Shown here in pieces: positions 1 through 7,355 of a stretch of 64,000 nucleotides of DNA (position 1 is the first letter of the stretch; each line of letters opens with the position of its first letter). The notes below the pieces were generated by a model. The model was not told the DNA's origin and ran no database searches. It was given only the letters and a program-made list of their open reading frames with translations. The stretch is from positions 62,001 through 126,000 of the forward strand of contig VYDB01000033.1 in assembly GCA_009843635.1 (NCBI GenBank), given 5' to 3'. Origin of the DNA: Gammaproteobacteria bacterium. Lineage in GTDB: Bacteria; Pseudomonadota; Gammaproteobacteria; Pseudomonadales; Azotimanducaceae. A program made the translations under genes and the position numbers.

Positions 1-133
1 GGATAGCAACGGCATCGAGGTAATTTTCTGCTGTATCTTCACACCATGACACATATTGTGTGTTCGCTTTGATCATGGATCAACGCATATCGACAACAGC
101 CCGGTGTGCCCGGCATGGCCGGTCCCCAAGGCG

Positions 134-1336
134 ATGTCCGGCCTAGTCCAACTGCTCGCGAGCGCGGCCAGGCTCAGCGCGCTGCTGGTGTGGGAACGCT
201 GCTCGAACCCGAAGGTGTGGCGGGCGGGCGAAACCCCGCCCAACGAGCGGGCCCTGACGGCCGAGTGGTTTACCGATGTGCTCTGTTCGGACCGGCCCGG
301 GGTCGAAGTGACGGGCATCGAGCGGGGCACCGCAAGTTCCGGTACGACGGTGCGCCGCCAGTTCCGTCTGACGTACAACGCACGGGGCGAGGAACAGGTG
401 TCGGCGGAACTCGGCCAACGTGGTGGTTTGCCGAGGAGCGTGTTCGCCAAGCTGACGCCGACGTTGAGAGCAAGGCTGGCCTACGGCAGTGGCGCCATGG
501 TCGACGAGTCCCTGTTTTTGAACGCGTTGCGGCCGCAACTCGGGCCGGCCTTCGAGGCGCCTTGGGGCTATTTCGCGAGCTACGACCTGCGCACATGCAG
601 ATCGATCCAGATGATGGAAGACCTGGTGGCGACTCGTGACGCATCATTTGGCACGCCGGCAACCCAGATTTCCAGGGCACAGGCCGAAGAGGTGATCACC
701 ACGCTCGCCACCCTGCATGGCACGTTCAACCGCGACCCCCGGCTGGACACCCGCTACACCACGTTGCGAACCGTAGGACAGTGGTACCGCTCAGCGGAAC
801 CCTTCCGTCTCGACAAGTACCACGGGCTGGCGATGAACAAGGCCGCCCACGTCATCCCGCCACGCCTCCATCGGCGCCGTGCCGAGACTTGGCCAGCGTT
901 CATGCGTTCGGTAGCACGACATGCCGAATTGCCGCAAACGCTGCTGCACTCCGACGTGCATCTGGGCAACTGGTACATGACCGGCGACGGGCACATGGGG
1001 CTGGGCGACTGGGGATGCGTGATGAAAGGCAACTGGGCACGGGACGTTGCCTACGCCTTGTCGGGCACGCTGACAGTGGAGAATCGACGGGCTTGGGAAC
1101 GCGACCTGATATCCCTTTACATTGAAGCAGTTCGGGTTGCGGGCGGCGACGATCTCTCCTTCGATAATGCTTGGCTTCTCTACCGGCAGCAACTGTTCCA
1201 AGGGTTGTTGATGTGGACGCCAACGTTGTGCCACTCTCCGCTCCTGCCGGACATGCAGCCTGAGCATGTCGCGCTGGAGATGATCAAGCGAACGGCAACG
1301 GCGATCGATGATCTCGATGCGCTCGACGCGGTTTGA
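134..1336 (+). CDS. Aminoglycoside phosphotransferase-like (APH/EcKinase-type) small-molecule kinase
   Basis: Protein-kinase-like phosphotransferase that probably phosphorylates a small hydroxylated metabolite; the substrate is unknown. The Brenner-type catalytic loop HSDVHLGN (catalytic Asp and metal-binding Asn) lies about 100 residues from the C-terminus, followed by GDWG, which replaces the DFG motif. The N-terminal lobe contains a glycine/serine-rich turn (GTASSGTTVRRQF). This ATG gives 400 aa. The frame stays open upstream to a TTG at 56, but neither start has a convincing ribosome-binding site, so the N-terminus is uncertain. The next gene starts 30 bp downstream on the same strand and is probably co-transcribed. 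Members of this broad family are often found beside acyl-CoA or hydrolase genes. Family assignment is fairly sure, the role is not. Confidence 0.75.
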   Translation: MSGLVQLLASAARLSALLVWERCSNPKVWRAGETPPNERALTAEWFTDVLCSDRPGVEVTGIERGTASSGTTVRRQFRLTYNARGEEQVSAELGQRGGLPRSVFAKLTPTLRARLAYGSGAMVDESLFLNALRPQLGPAFEAPWGYFASYDLRTCRSIQMMEDLVATRDASFGTPATQISRAQAEEVITTLATLHGTFNRDPRLDTRYTTLRTVGQWYRSAEPFRLDKYHGLAMNKAAHVIPPRLHRRRAETWPAFMRSVARHAELPQTLLHSDVHLGNWYMTGDGHMGLGDWGCVMKGNWARDVAYALSGTLTVENRRAWERDLISLYIEAVRVAGGDDLSFDNAWLLYRQQLFQGLLMWTPTLCHSPLLPDMQPEHVALEMIKRTATAIDDLDALDAV

Positions 1337-1366
1337 GATTCGCCGATACCACCGAAAAGAATAAGC

Positions 1367-3079
1367 ATGACCTTCGATCTCATCGTCAAGAACGGAACCG
1401 TCATCGACGGAACCGGCAACGATCGCTTCAAGGCGGACCTCGGAATCAAGCATGGCCTCATTGCCGAGATCGCGCCCAAGCTCGACGCCTGGCAGGCACG
1501 CCGCACCATCGACGCGAGCGGCCGCATCGTTGCGCCGGGGGTGATCGACGTCCACACCCACTACGATGCCCAGATTCACTGGGACCCCTATTGCACGGGC
1601 TCGAGTTGGCACGGCACGACCACCGTGGTGGTGGGCAACTGCGGCTTCGGCTTCGCCCCCTGCGCCGCGGATCCGGAGGTTCGGGATCGCTACATGCTGA
1701 TGATGCAGAACACCGAACAGGTGCCCTACGCGGCGATGCGTGAGGCGCTCGGCTGGGATTGGACCACCTTTCCGGAATACATGGAACACCTCAGGAATGT
1801 TCCGAAGGGCGTCAACGTGGCGACCTACCTGCCCATGAACCCGCTCATGATCTATGTGATGGGCATTGATGCGGCGAAAAGCCGACCTGCCACCGAGACT
1901 GAGCGCGCCCGCATGCGGCAATTGCTCAACGAGGCGATGGACGCGGGGGCGATAGGCTTCGCCTTCTCCTACCTCCAAGAACACAACACGCACGTGGACT
2001 TCGACGGGAGCGTCATGCCTTCGGATGGCATGGCGATCGAGGAAGCCTACAACCTCGCGCAGGTTCTGCGGGAGCGGGGCGATGGCATGATCCATGCGCT
2101 CGTCGAGGTGCCTGGCGCAGTCAACCATCGGGAAATCGCTGCCAAGCTGGCTCGAATCAGCGGGCGCCCGGTGCTCCACAACATCATCACGCCGTTCGAT
2201 TCCCTCGACACGCATCGCGACGTGCTGGCGTTTCTGGATGACTGCGCCGACGAGGGCCTTGAGGTGTACAGCCAGTCCTTCTCGCACCGCTCATGGACGG
2301 AGTTCAACGCCATCGACAACAGCGGTTGGGACTTCAATCCCCAGTTGCGTGAGTTCACGAGCTGCGGTGATGCCCAAGACAAGGTGCGCAAGGCGGCGGA
2401 CCCCGACTTTCGAAGGCGCATGCGGGAGAACTACGATCCCGCCGTCATGATCCCGGCGGGTGGCCCGATCGACACCTGGCTGCTGGTCGATGCCCACGGC
2501 TCGAAACGCTTCGGCCCCTATGAAGGCGCCCTGCTCGGCGAGGTCGCTAGGCGCGAGGGGCTGCACATCACCGATGCCTTCTTCGAGATTGTCGATGACA
2601 GCAACGGCCTCGCCGACTTTCGGACCAGCGAAGCCATGAGCCATGACCTGAAGATGCACGAGGAGATCCTGCGCAACGAGCGGGTGATCCCGGGCACGTC
2701 GGACGGCGGCGCCCACGTGAAGTTCTACTCGGGAGGGCAATACTCCACGGACCTGCTGACTTGGATGGCCCGCGATGAGCAGCGATTCACGCTTGAGCAG
2801 ATCCACTGGCGCCTCTCAAGCCTTCCGGCACGGGTAGTCGGCCTCTCGAAGCGCGGCGAACTCCGCGAAGGCTACGCCGCCGATCTAATCGTTTACGACC
2901 TCGACCGGCTGGGCTTCAACCGCGACCGCTACGACTTGGTGCGAGACTTGCCGGGCGGCGAGTACCGACGCATCTGCCGTGCCCAAGGCATTGACCATGT
3001 CATTGTCGGCGGCGAATCGATCGTCGAGGCGGGCAACTGCACGACGGCGCTGCCGGGAACCATCCTCACCAACCACTGA
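1367..3079 (+). CDS. N-acyl-D-amino-acid deacylase (D-aminoacylase) family amidohydrolase
   Basis: Metal-dependent amidohydrolase of the D-aminoacylase/amidohydrolase-3 group, 570 aa. The N-terminal beta-sandwich starts with the usual FDLIVKNGTVIDG. The metal site HTHYD is at residues 63-67 and is followed by GNCGFGFAPC, matching the D-aminoacylase region that supplies the metal-binding Cys. A late SDGGAH motif carries the catalytic Asp. A C-terminal EGYAADLIVYD strand closes the small domain. It probably hydrolyses N-acyl-D-amino acids or a related cyclic or linear amide in the cytoplasm. The start ATG follows the upstream kinase gene by 30 bp, suggesting one transcript. The exact substrate cannot be read from the sequence; many members are annotated only as amidohydrolases. 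Confidence 0.85.
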   Translation: MTFDLIVKNGTVIDGTGNDRFKADLGIKHGLIAEIAPKLDAWQARRTIDASGRIVAPGVIDVHTHYDAQIHWDPYCTGSSWHGTTTVVVGNCGFGFAPCAADPEVRDRYMLMMQNTEQVPYAAMREALGWDWTTFPEYMEHLRNVPKGVNVATYLPMNPLMIYVMGIDAAKSRPATETERARMRQLLNEAMDAGAIGFAFSYLQEHNTHVDFDGSVMPSDGMAIEEAYNLAQVLRERGDGMIHALVEVPGAVNHREIAAKLARISGRPVLHNIITPFDSLDTHRDVLAFLDDCADEGLEVYSQSFSHRSWTEFNAIDNSGWDFNPQLREFTSCGDAQDKVRKAADPDFRRRMRENYDPAVMIPAGGPIDTWLLVDAHGSKRFGPYEGALLGEVARREGLHITDAFFEIVDDSNGLADFRTSEAMSHDLKMHEEILRNERVIPGTSDGGAHVKFYSGGQYSTDLLTWMARDEQRFTLEQIHWRLSSLPARVVGLSKRGELREGYAADLIVYDLDRLGFNRDRYDLVRDLPGGEYRRICRAQGIDHVIVGGESIVEAGNCTTALPGTILTNH

Positions 3080-3081
3080 CG

Positions 3082-3109
3082 GCGACGCTCGTCGCTTTAG
3101 CGAAACGCT
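3082..3109. terminator. Paired short hairpins between convergent genes
   Basis: GCGAC/GTCGC (5 bp, loop GCTC) is followed by TTT, then AGCG-AAA-CGCT. The site lies in the 44-bp gap between the amidohydrolase and the converging membrane-protein gene, so it could end transcription from the left. The stems are short, so this is tentative. Confidence 0.35.
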
Positions 3110-3123
3110 GTGATGGCTGAGGA

Positions 3124-3660
3124 TCAGTCGCTGCCCCAGTGATCGCGGATCGTGCGAACCGCGCAGCGCGATCCCGCCACAAGCAACAGCCCCAGTCCAA
3201 GGACCATGTAAACTGGGATAATCCAGCCCTTAACCATGGTGAAGGCCGACGCCCAAGCCACCTGGGTGGTGCCGACGTTGGGGTACTGGAGAAGCATGGC
3301 GGTGATCTGGGCGTTCTCCGCCAAGTCCCCGAGGCCGGCGATAACCGGGATGAACGCCAGAATCCACGTCCCCTCCGTCAGCCGGAAGCGGTAGATCAGG
3401 CCGGCAAAGAACGTGACGTAGAAGATGGGCAAGAGCGTGTCGAGCACGGCGCTTGCCCAGGCGTAGGTGGTCCTGCCGTCCGGCCCGTACTCCGCCATCG
3501 ACGCCATCGCCTCCTCGTGCGAGTAGCCGGGCTTCATGTCGAGCATCTCGCCGCCGATTGGAAGACTAGGGAACACCACAACCAGGAACGCCGCCGTGGC
3601 GGCGAAGGTTACGGCCAGCGTGCGGGTCCGGCCGGCGAATTCAAAATAGGATCTCATCAT
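3124..3660 (-). CDS. Four-helix integral membrane protein of unknown function
   Basis: 178 aa with about four predicted transmembrane segments: residues 12-32, 69-90, 98-118 and 140-163. Between the first two is a polar loop (YSHEEAMASMAEYGPDG) that probably faces the periplasm. I do not recognise a named family. The start is a double ATG with a GGGAAG sequence just upstream. It begins 13 bp after the stop of the serine hydrolase, so the two genes are very probably one operon; the protein may be a membrane partner or simply share regulation. Confidence 0.65.
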   Translation of the reverse strand: MMRSYFEFAGRTRTLAVTFAATAAFLVVVFPSLPIGGEMLDMKPGYSHEEAMASMAEYGPDGRTTYAWASAVLDTLLPIFYVTFFAGLIYRFRLTEGTWILAFIPVIAGLGDLAENAQITAMLLQYPNVGTTQVAWASAFTMVKGWIIPVYMVLGLGLLLVAGSRCAVRTIRDHWGSD

Positions 3661-3673
3661 GTCTTCCCGAAAG

Positions 3674-4960
3674 TCAGGCCAGCGCCTCGAAGGTGAGTTT
3701 CTCGAACCGCTCCCCTAGGTTCGCCTTGGGGAGGAACTGGTACATGAACACCTGGGTGAAGAACAGGCCGGCCAGGTCCTCCGCGGGGTCTACGAAGAAG
3801 TAGGTGCCAGCGGCGCCGCCCCAACCGAATTGGCCGGGCGAGCCGGGCGTGAACGAGCCGCCAATGTCCTTGCGCACCGAATAGCCGAAACCGAAGCCGT
3901 AGTTGGGCCCGGTCGCCAGATCGATGTTCCGGGTGCCGATGTGGTTCGTGGTCATCAGGTCCACGGTCTTGCGCCCCAGGATGCGCACGCCGTCGAGTTC
4001 GCCGCCGTTCAGCAGCATCTGGGCAAAGCGCGCGAAATCCGCGGGCGTGCTGAGAATGCCGCCGAACATGCCGTTGCCGGACCTGAGCGGGCGATTGGAA
4101 CCGCCCGCCTTCTCGGCGTCCTCCGGCCGTTCGCGGACCTTGAGGTTTTCATCCTCGTCCCACTCGTACTCGGTGGCCAGCCGCCCTAGGTCCTGCTCAG
4201 TGCAGTAGAAGCCGCTGTCCGCCATGCCCAGGGGCTCGAAGATGCGTTCGCGGAACAGCGTGTCGAGATCCTGGCCGGTGAGCCGGGTGAGGAACAGGCT
4301 CAAGACGTCGAAATCCGACGCGTAGTTCCAGGTCTCGCCCGGTTGCGCGAAAAGCGGCGCTTCGGCGATGGCCAGCACCTTTTCCTCGTAGCTGTGCTCG
4401 GGATGGTTGACCCGCTCGGCCGGGCCGAAGAAACCCGTCCCCTCCCAAGTGGCCTCCATCAGCGGGCCATAGGCGACGGGCGTGCGGTTGATGGCCGGCA
4501 GCCCGGAGGTCATCGTCAGCAGGTCGAACAGGGTGATCTCCCGGCGGGCCGGCACCGTGGCCTCCACCGAGAGCCCGCTGCGCACCCGCTCATCCGCGCC
4601 CGGATAGGCGGCGACCCGGGGGTCTTCGAACTCCGGCAGCCACTTCGACACCGGCTCGTCGAGGAAGAAGGCCCCCTCCTCGAAGAGCGACATCACCACG
4701 GCGGCCGTGACCGGCTTGGTCTGCGAATACATGCGGAACAGCGAGTCCATCGAGACCGGCGCCTCCCGGTCCATGTCCAGGCGTCCCGAAGCGTGTCGAT
4801 GCACAACCTGGCCGTGGCGCAGGACCACCGTCGCCGTTCCCGGGACGTCACCGGCCTCGACGGCCGCGTCCATGGCGGGTCCGATGCGCCCGAGCCGGTC
4901 GGCGCAGAAGCCCGCTTCATGCGGCGCAGCGATGGGAAGTCCGGCAAATTCCTGGGTCAT
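3674..4960 (-). CDS. Serine beta-lactamase-like hydrolase (class C/esterase EstB family)
   Basis: 428-aa member of the beta-lactamase/transpeptidase-like family (COG1680). The catalytic SxxK motif is SQTK at residues 79-82 within MYSQTKPVT, and a YAS triplet (WNYASDF) stands in for the YxN motif, which favours an esterase or D-aminopeptidase-type enzyme over a true beta-lactamase. A Gly-rich C-terminal stretch (GQFGWGGAAGTYF) matches the region of the KTG-like strand, with WGG in place of KTG. No clear signal peptide follows the chosen start, so it may be cytoplasmic. The start at 4960 is favoured by AGGAGG 5 bp upstream; the longer open frame to 5059 has an implausible N-terminus. Divergent from the sigma factor gene. 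Confidence 0.85.
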   Translation of the reverse strand: MTQEFAGLPIAAPHEAGFCADRLGRIGPAMDAAVEAGDVPGTATVVLRHGQVVHRHASGRLDMDREAPVSMDSLFRMYSQTKPVTAAVVMSLFEEGAFFLDEPVSKWLPEFEDPRVAAYPGADERVRSGLSVEATVPARREITLFDLLTMTSGLPAINRTPVAYGPLMEATWEGTGFFGPAERVNHPEHSYEEKVLAIAEAPLFAQPGETWNYASDFDVLSLFLTRLTGQDLDTLFRERIFEPLGMADSGFYCTEQDLGRLATEYEWDEDENLKVRERPEDAEKAGGSNRPLRSGNGMFGGILSTPADFARFAQMLLNGGELDGVRILGRKTVDLMTTNHIGTRNIDLATGPNYGFGFGYSVRKDIGGSFTPGSPGQFGWGGAAGTYFFVDPAEDLAGLFFTQVFMYQFLPKANLGERFEKLTFEALA

Positions 4961-5070
4961 CGAAGCCTCCTGTGGGTGAGTTTTTGCCCGTCGCTTCACC
5001 TTGACGGGAAAGACAGGGAGTTTAGCAGGGGCAATTCTGTAATAAATTCCGACTGGCATCGTATAACCGA

Positions 5071-5613
5071 TTGAATGTTCGGAAATCGACAGTGGCGAGA
5101 AACGCAGCCTTCGAGATTCTCTATCGAGAGTACTACGTTCGTGTGCTTGGGCTGTGCCGCCGACTGTTGAATTCGAACGAATTGGCAGAGGATGCGACCC
5201 AAGAGGCGTTCATGCGCGCGTACAAGAGCTTTCGCAAGTACCGTTCGGAACAGCCGTTCTGGCAGTGGATCGCGGCGATCGCCAGCAACCACTGCATCGA
5301 TGTTTTGCGACAGCAAAACCGTGCGAACCTGGCCTTGGATGATGAAGCGGCCGAAGTGGAGCAACTTGCCGGAGCACAAGCGCCGGTGTTAAGCGACCTC
5401 ATCTCGCTTCAGGAAGCCGAGTCGCTCAACCGGGCGGTTGGGAAACTGAGCGCGAAGTACCGGGTGCCATTGGTGCTGGCCTACTTCAATCAGTGCAGCT
5501 ACGACGAGATCGCCACCCAGCTACAGATCAGCCGCAACCACGTTGGGGTGCTGCTGCTTCGAGCGAAACAGCGGCTGCGGGCTGAACTTGAGGCTGCGGA
5601 GGGTGGCCCGTGA
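5071..5613 (+). CDS. ECF-type RNA polymerase sigma factor
   Basis: 180-aa sigma-70 family protein with only regions 2 and 4. Region 2 includes LAEDATQEAFMRAYKSF and the core-binding/-10-reading segment FWQWIAAIASNHCIDVLRQQ. Region 4 carries the helix-turn-helix CSYDEIATQLQISRNHVGVL. It directs RNA polymerase to a dedicated promoter set, probably in response to an envelope signal relayed by its anti-sigma partner. The start is TTG at 5071 or GTG at 5092; no ATG is in frame. The stop overlaps the GTG of the anti-sigma gene (GTGA), so the two are translationally coupled. The 110-bp region shared with the divergent hydrolase probably holds its own promoter. Confidence 0.88.
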   Translation: MNVRKSTVARNAAFEILYREYYVRVLGLCRRLLNSNELAEDATQEAFMRAYKSFRKYRSEQPFWQWIAAIASNHCIDVLRQQNRANLALDDEAAEVEQLAGAQAPVLSDLISLQEAESLNRAVGKLSAKYRVPLVLAYFNQCSYDEIATQLQISRNHVGVLLLRAKQRLRAELEAAEGGP

Positions 5614-7253
5614 CCCATCCAAGCGAGCTCAAGCTGTCGATGTACGCCGACGAAGCGTTGGCTGCGGAGGAGGCGGCCTCGCTCCGACAGCACGTCGATT
5701 CGTGCGCGACATGCCAGGCGGCGTTGGCCGCCGTGCGTGACGAAGCGCAGCTCATTGGCGCCGCGCTCAAGATCGAGGAGCCCGGCATGGTCGCTGCGAC
5801 CACGGTGCCGAAGTTCTCCAAGCCGACGAGCTTGAGCGGGTTCGCGCTGGCCAACGTAGCGGCCGGGTTGGCCGTGTGGCTGGCCCAGTTTCTGTGGAAA
5901 ACCGTGTTCGGTGAGTTGGTCTTTAACGCGGCCTCTTGGGTCGCATCCATCTACCTGCCCGATGTTTACGCGATGGCAAGCGCCACCGCCTTGCACTTGA
6001 TAGAGGAAGGAACGGCCATGTTCGATGCATATGTAGGCTTTGTTGCCGTAAGTTTGTTGACTGTCGCGACGCTCGTGCTGCTGGTGCGCTACCGGAAGAC
6101 GCACCACGCGCCGACCGCGTGCCTGCTCGTTTTCGGCGCCATCTTGGCGATGCCCGCGCCGGTGAGCGCCTTGGACATCCGGGGCGACCGAGCCGTGGTA
6201 ACCATTGGTGCCAGCGAGACCGTGGACGACACGCTCATCGTGGCGGCCGAGACGGTGTTGATCGAAGGCACGGTTACCGGTGATGTTGTTGCGGCGGCGC
6301 GCAGGATCGAGGTCTCCGGCACGGTCGAAGGCAACCTGTTGGGCTTTTCGGAGACGGTTGCCGTGAGCGGCGTGGTAAACGGCGCGGTGCTGGGTGCCGC
6401 TTCTTCGCTCGACTTCCTCGGCTCGGCATTGGGCGGCGATCTATGGGTGGCGGGCGAGACGCTGCGAATCGACGATGACGCGCGCATCGAGGGCAACGCG
6501 ACCGTGGCGTCCCGGATGACGTCCATGGACGGGTTTGTTGCCAAGGATCTTTACGCTTTCGGCGAGACTGTCGAAGTAGGCGGCACGCTCGGCCAAGACC
6601 TCGAGGCATTCGCGGCTCGCGTGCGCTTGCTTGGCGAGTCGCAGGTTGGCGGCGATGTGCGATATCGCACCGAGGATGAGGACAATTTGCACGTCGCGGA
6701 CGCTGTGCAAGTGGGCGGCGATGTGCAGTTCTTGGGCGTTCCGGAAGCGCTGCGGGATCGCAGCCCCTACGCCACGGGCATGTTCTACTTGTGGGAATTG
6801 GCGTGGTTGGCCGGGGGGTTCATTGTGGGTCTGATCTTCCTGTGGTTGGCGCCAGGCGCTCGTTCGCTCTCCCTCGGCGCGGGTGTCGATGCCTTGAAGA
6901 CCTCGGGCGTCGGACTTCTCACGTTGGTGGGCGTGCCCATCATGGCCGTGTTGGCGGGCATAACGCTAGTTGGACTGCCGCTCTCGTTGATCGTGATCGT
7001 CGCTTGGGCATTGGCCATCTACCTTGCCAAGATCGTCGTCGCTTCGATGGTTGGGCGGATGCTCCTGAGTGGGAGTGATAGCTTGGCGTGGACGTTGTTG
7101 GCGGGGCTCGTTGTCGTCACCGTGGCGGTCAACCTGCCATTCATCGGCGGCATCATCAGCTTCGTGCTGACCATCGTCGGCCTAGGGTTGCTGCTCCAAT
7201 TTCTCCTCGGCGTTTTGCCTAGACGTGCATCGGACGATCCGGCGCCGGTTTAG
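5610..7253 (+). CDS. Zinc-finger anti-sigma factor fused to bactofilin-like solenoid and membrane domain
   Basis: 547-aa multi-domain membrane protein. Residues 1-45 form an anti-sigma zinc-binding domain with H28-x3-C32-x2-C35, which should hold the upstream ECF sigma factor. Hydrophobic segments follow at about 76-97, 140-160 and 168-187. Residues about 190-375 are a beta-solenoid of repeated short strands (VLIEGTVTGDVVAAARRIEVSG style) resembling bactofilin/polymer-forming domains, probably periplasmic. The C-terminus (395-535) has four to five further transmembrane helices and ends in PRRASDDPAPV. The start is the GTG overlapping the sigma stop. This layout suggests an envelope or surface-polymer sensor that releases the sigma factor. 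The domain reading is clear; the sensing role is inferred. Confidence 0.8.
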   Translation: MTHPSELKLSMYADEALAAEEAASLRQHVDSCATCQAALAAVRDEAQLIGAALKIEEPGMVAATTVPKFSKPTSLSGFALANVAAGLAVWLAQFLWKTVFGELVFNAASWVASIYLPDVYAMASATALHLIEEGTAMFDAYVGFVAVSLLTVATLVLLVRYRKTHHAPTACLLVFGAILAMPAPVSALDIRGDRAVVTIGASETVDDTLIVAAETVLIEGTVTGDVVAAARRIEVSGTVEGNLLGFSETVAVSGVVNGAVLGAASSLDFLGSALGGDLWVAGETLRIDDDARIEGNATVASRMTSMDGFVAKDLYAFGETVEVGGTLGQDLEAFAARVRLLGESQVGGDVRYRTEDEDNLHVADAVQVGGDVQFLGVPEALRDRSPYATGMFYLWELAWLAGGFIVGLIFLWLAPGARSLSLGAGVDALKTSGVGLLTLVGVPIMAVLAGITLVGLPLSLIVIVAWALAIYLAKIVVASMVGRMLLSGSDSLAWTLLAGLVVVTVAVNLPFIGGIISFVLTIVGLGLLLQFLLGVLPRRASDDPAPV

Positions 7254-7355
7254 CCAGTCGCGGCGGAGCGCTGGGGGGTTGTGTTGGCCTTGCGCATTGT
7301 TTTTGTAGTGATAGCATTCGCAGCTTTATCGGGTTCAACCATAAGGAGAGAGAGA

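Noticed and set aside
791-2287. 498-aa minus-strand open frame spanning the first two genes
   Set aside because: It crosses the kinase and amidohydrolase genes in antisense and has no domain.
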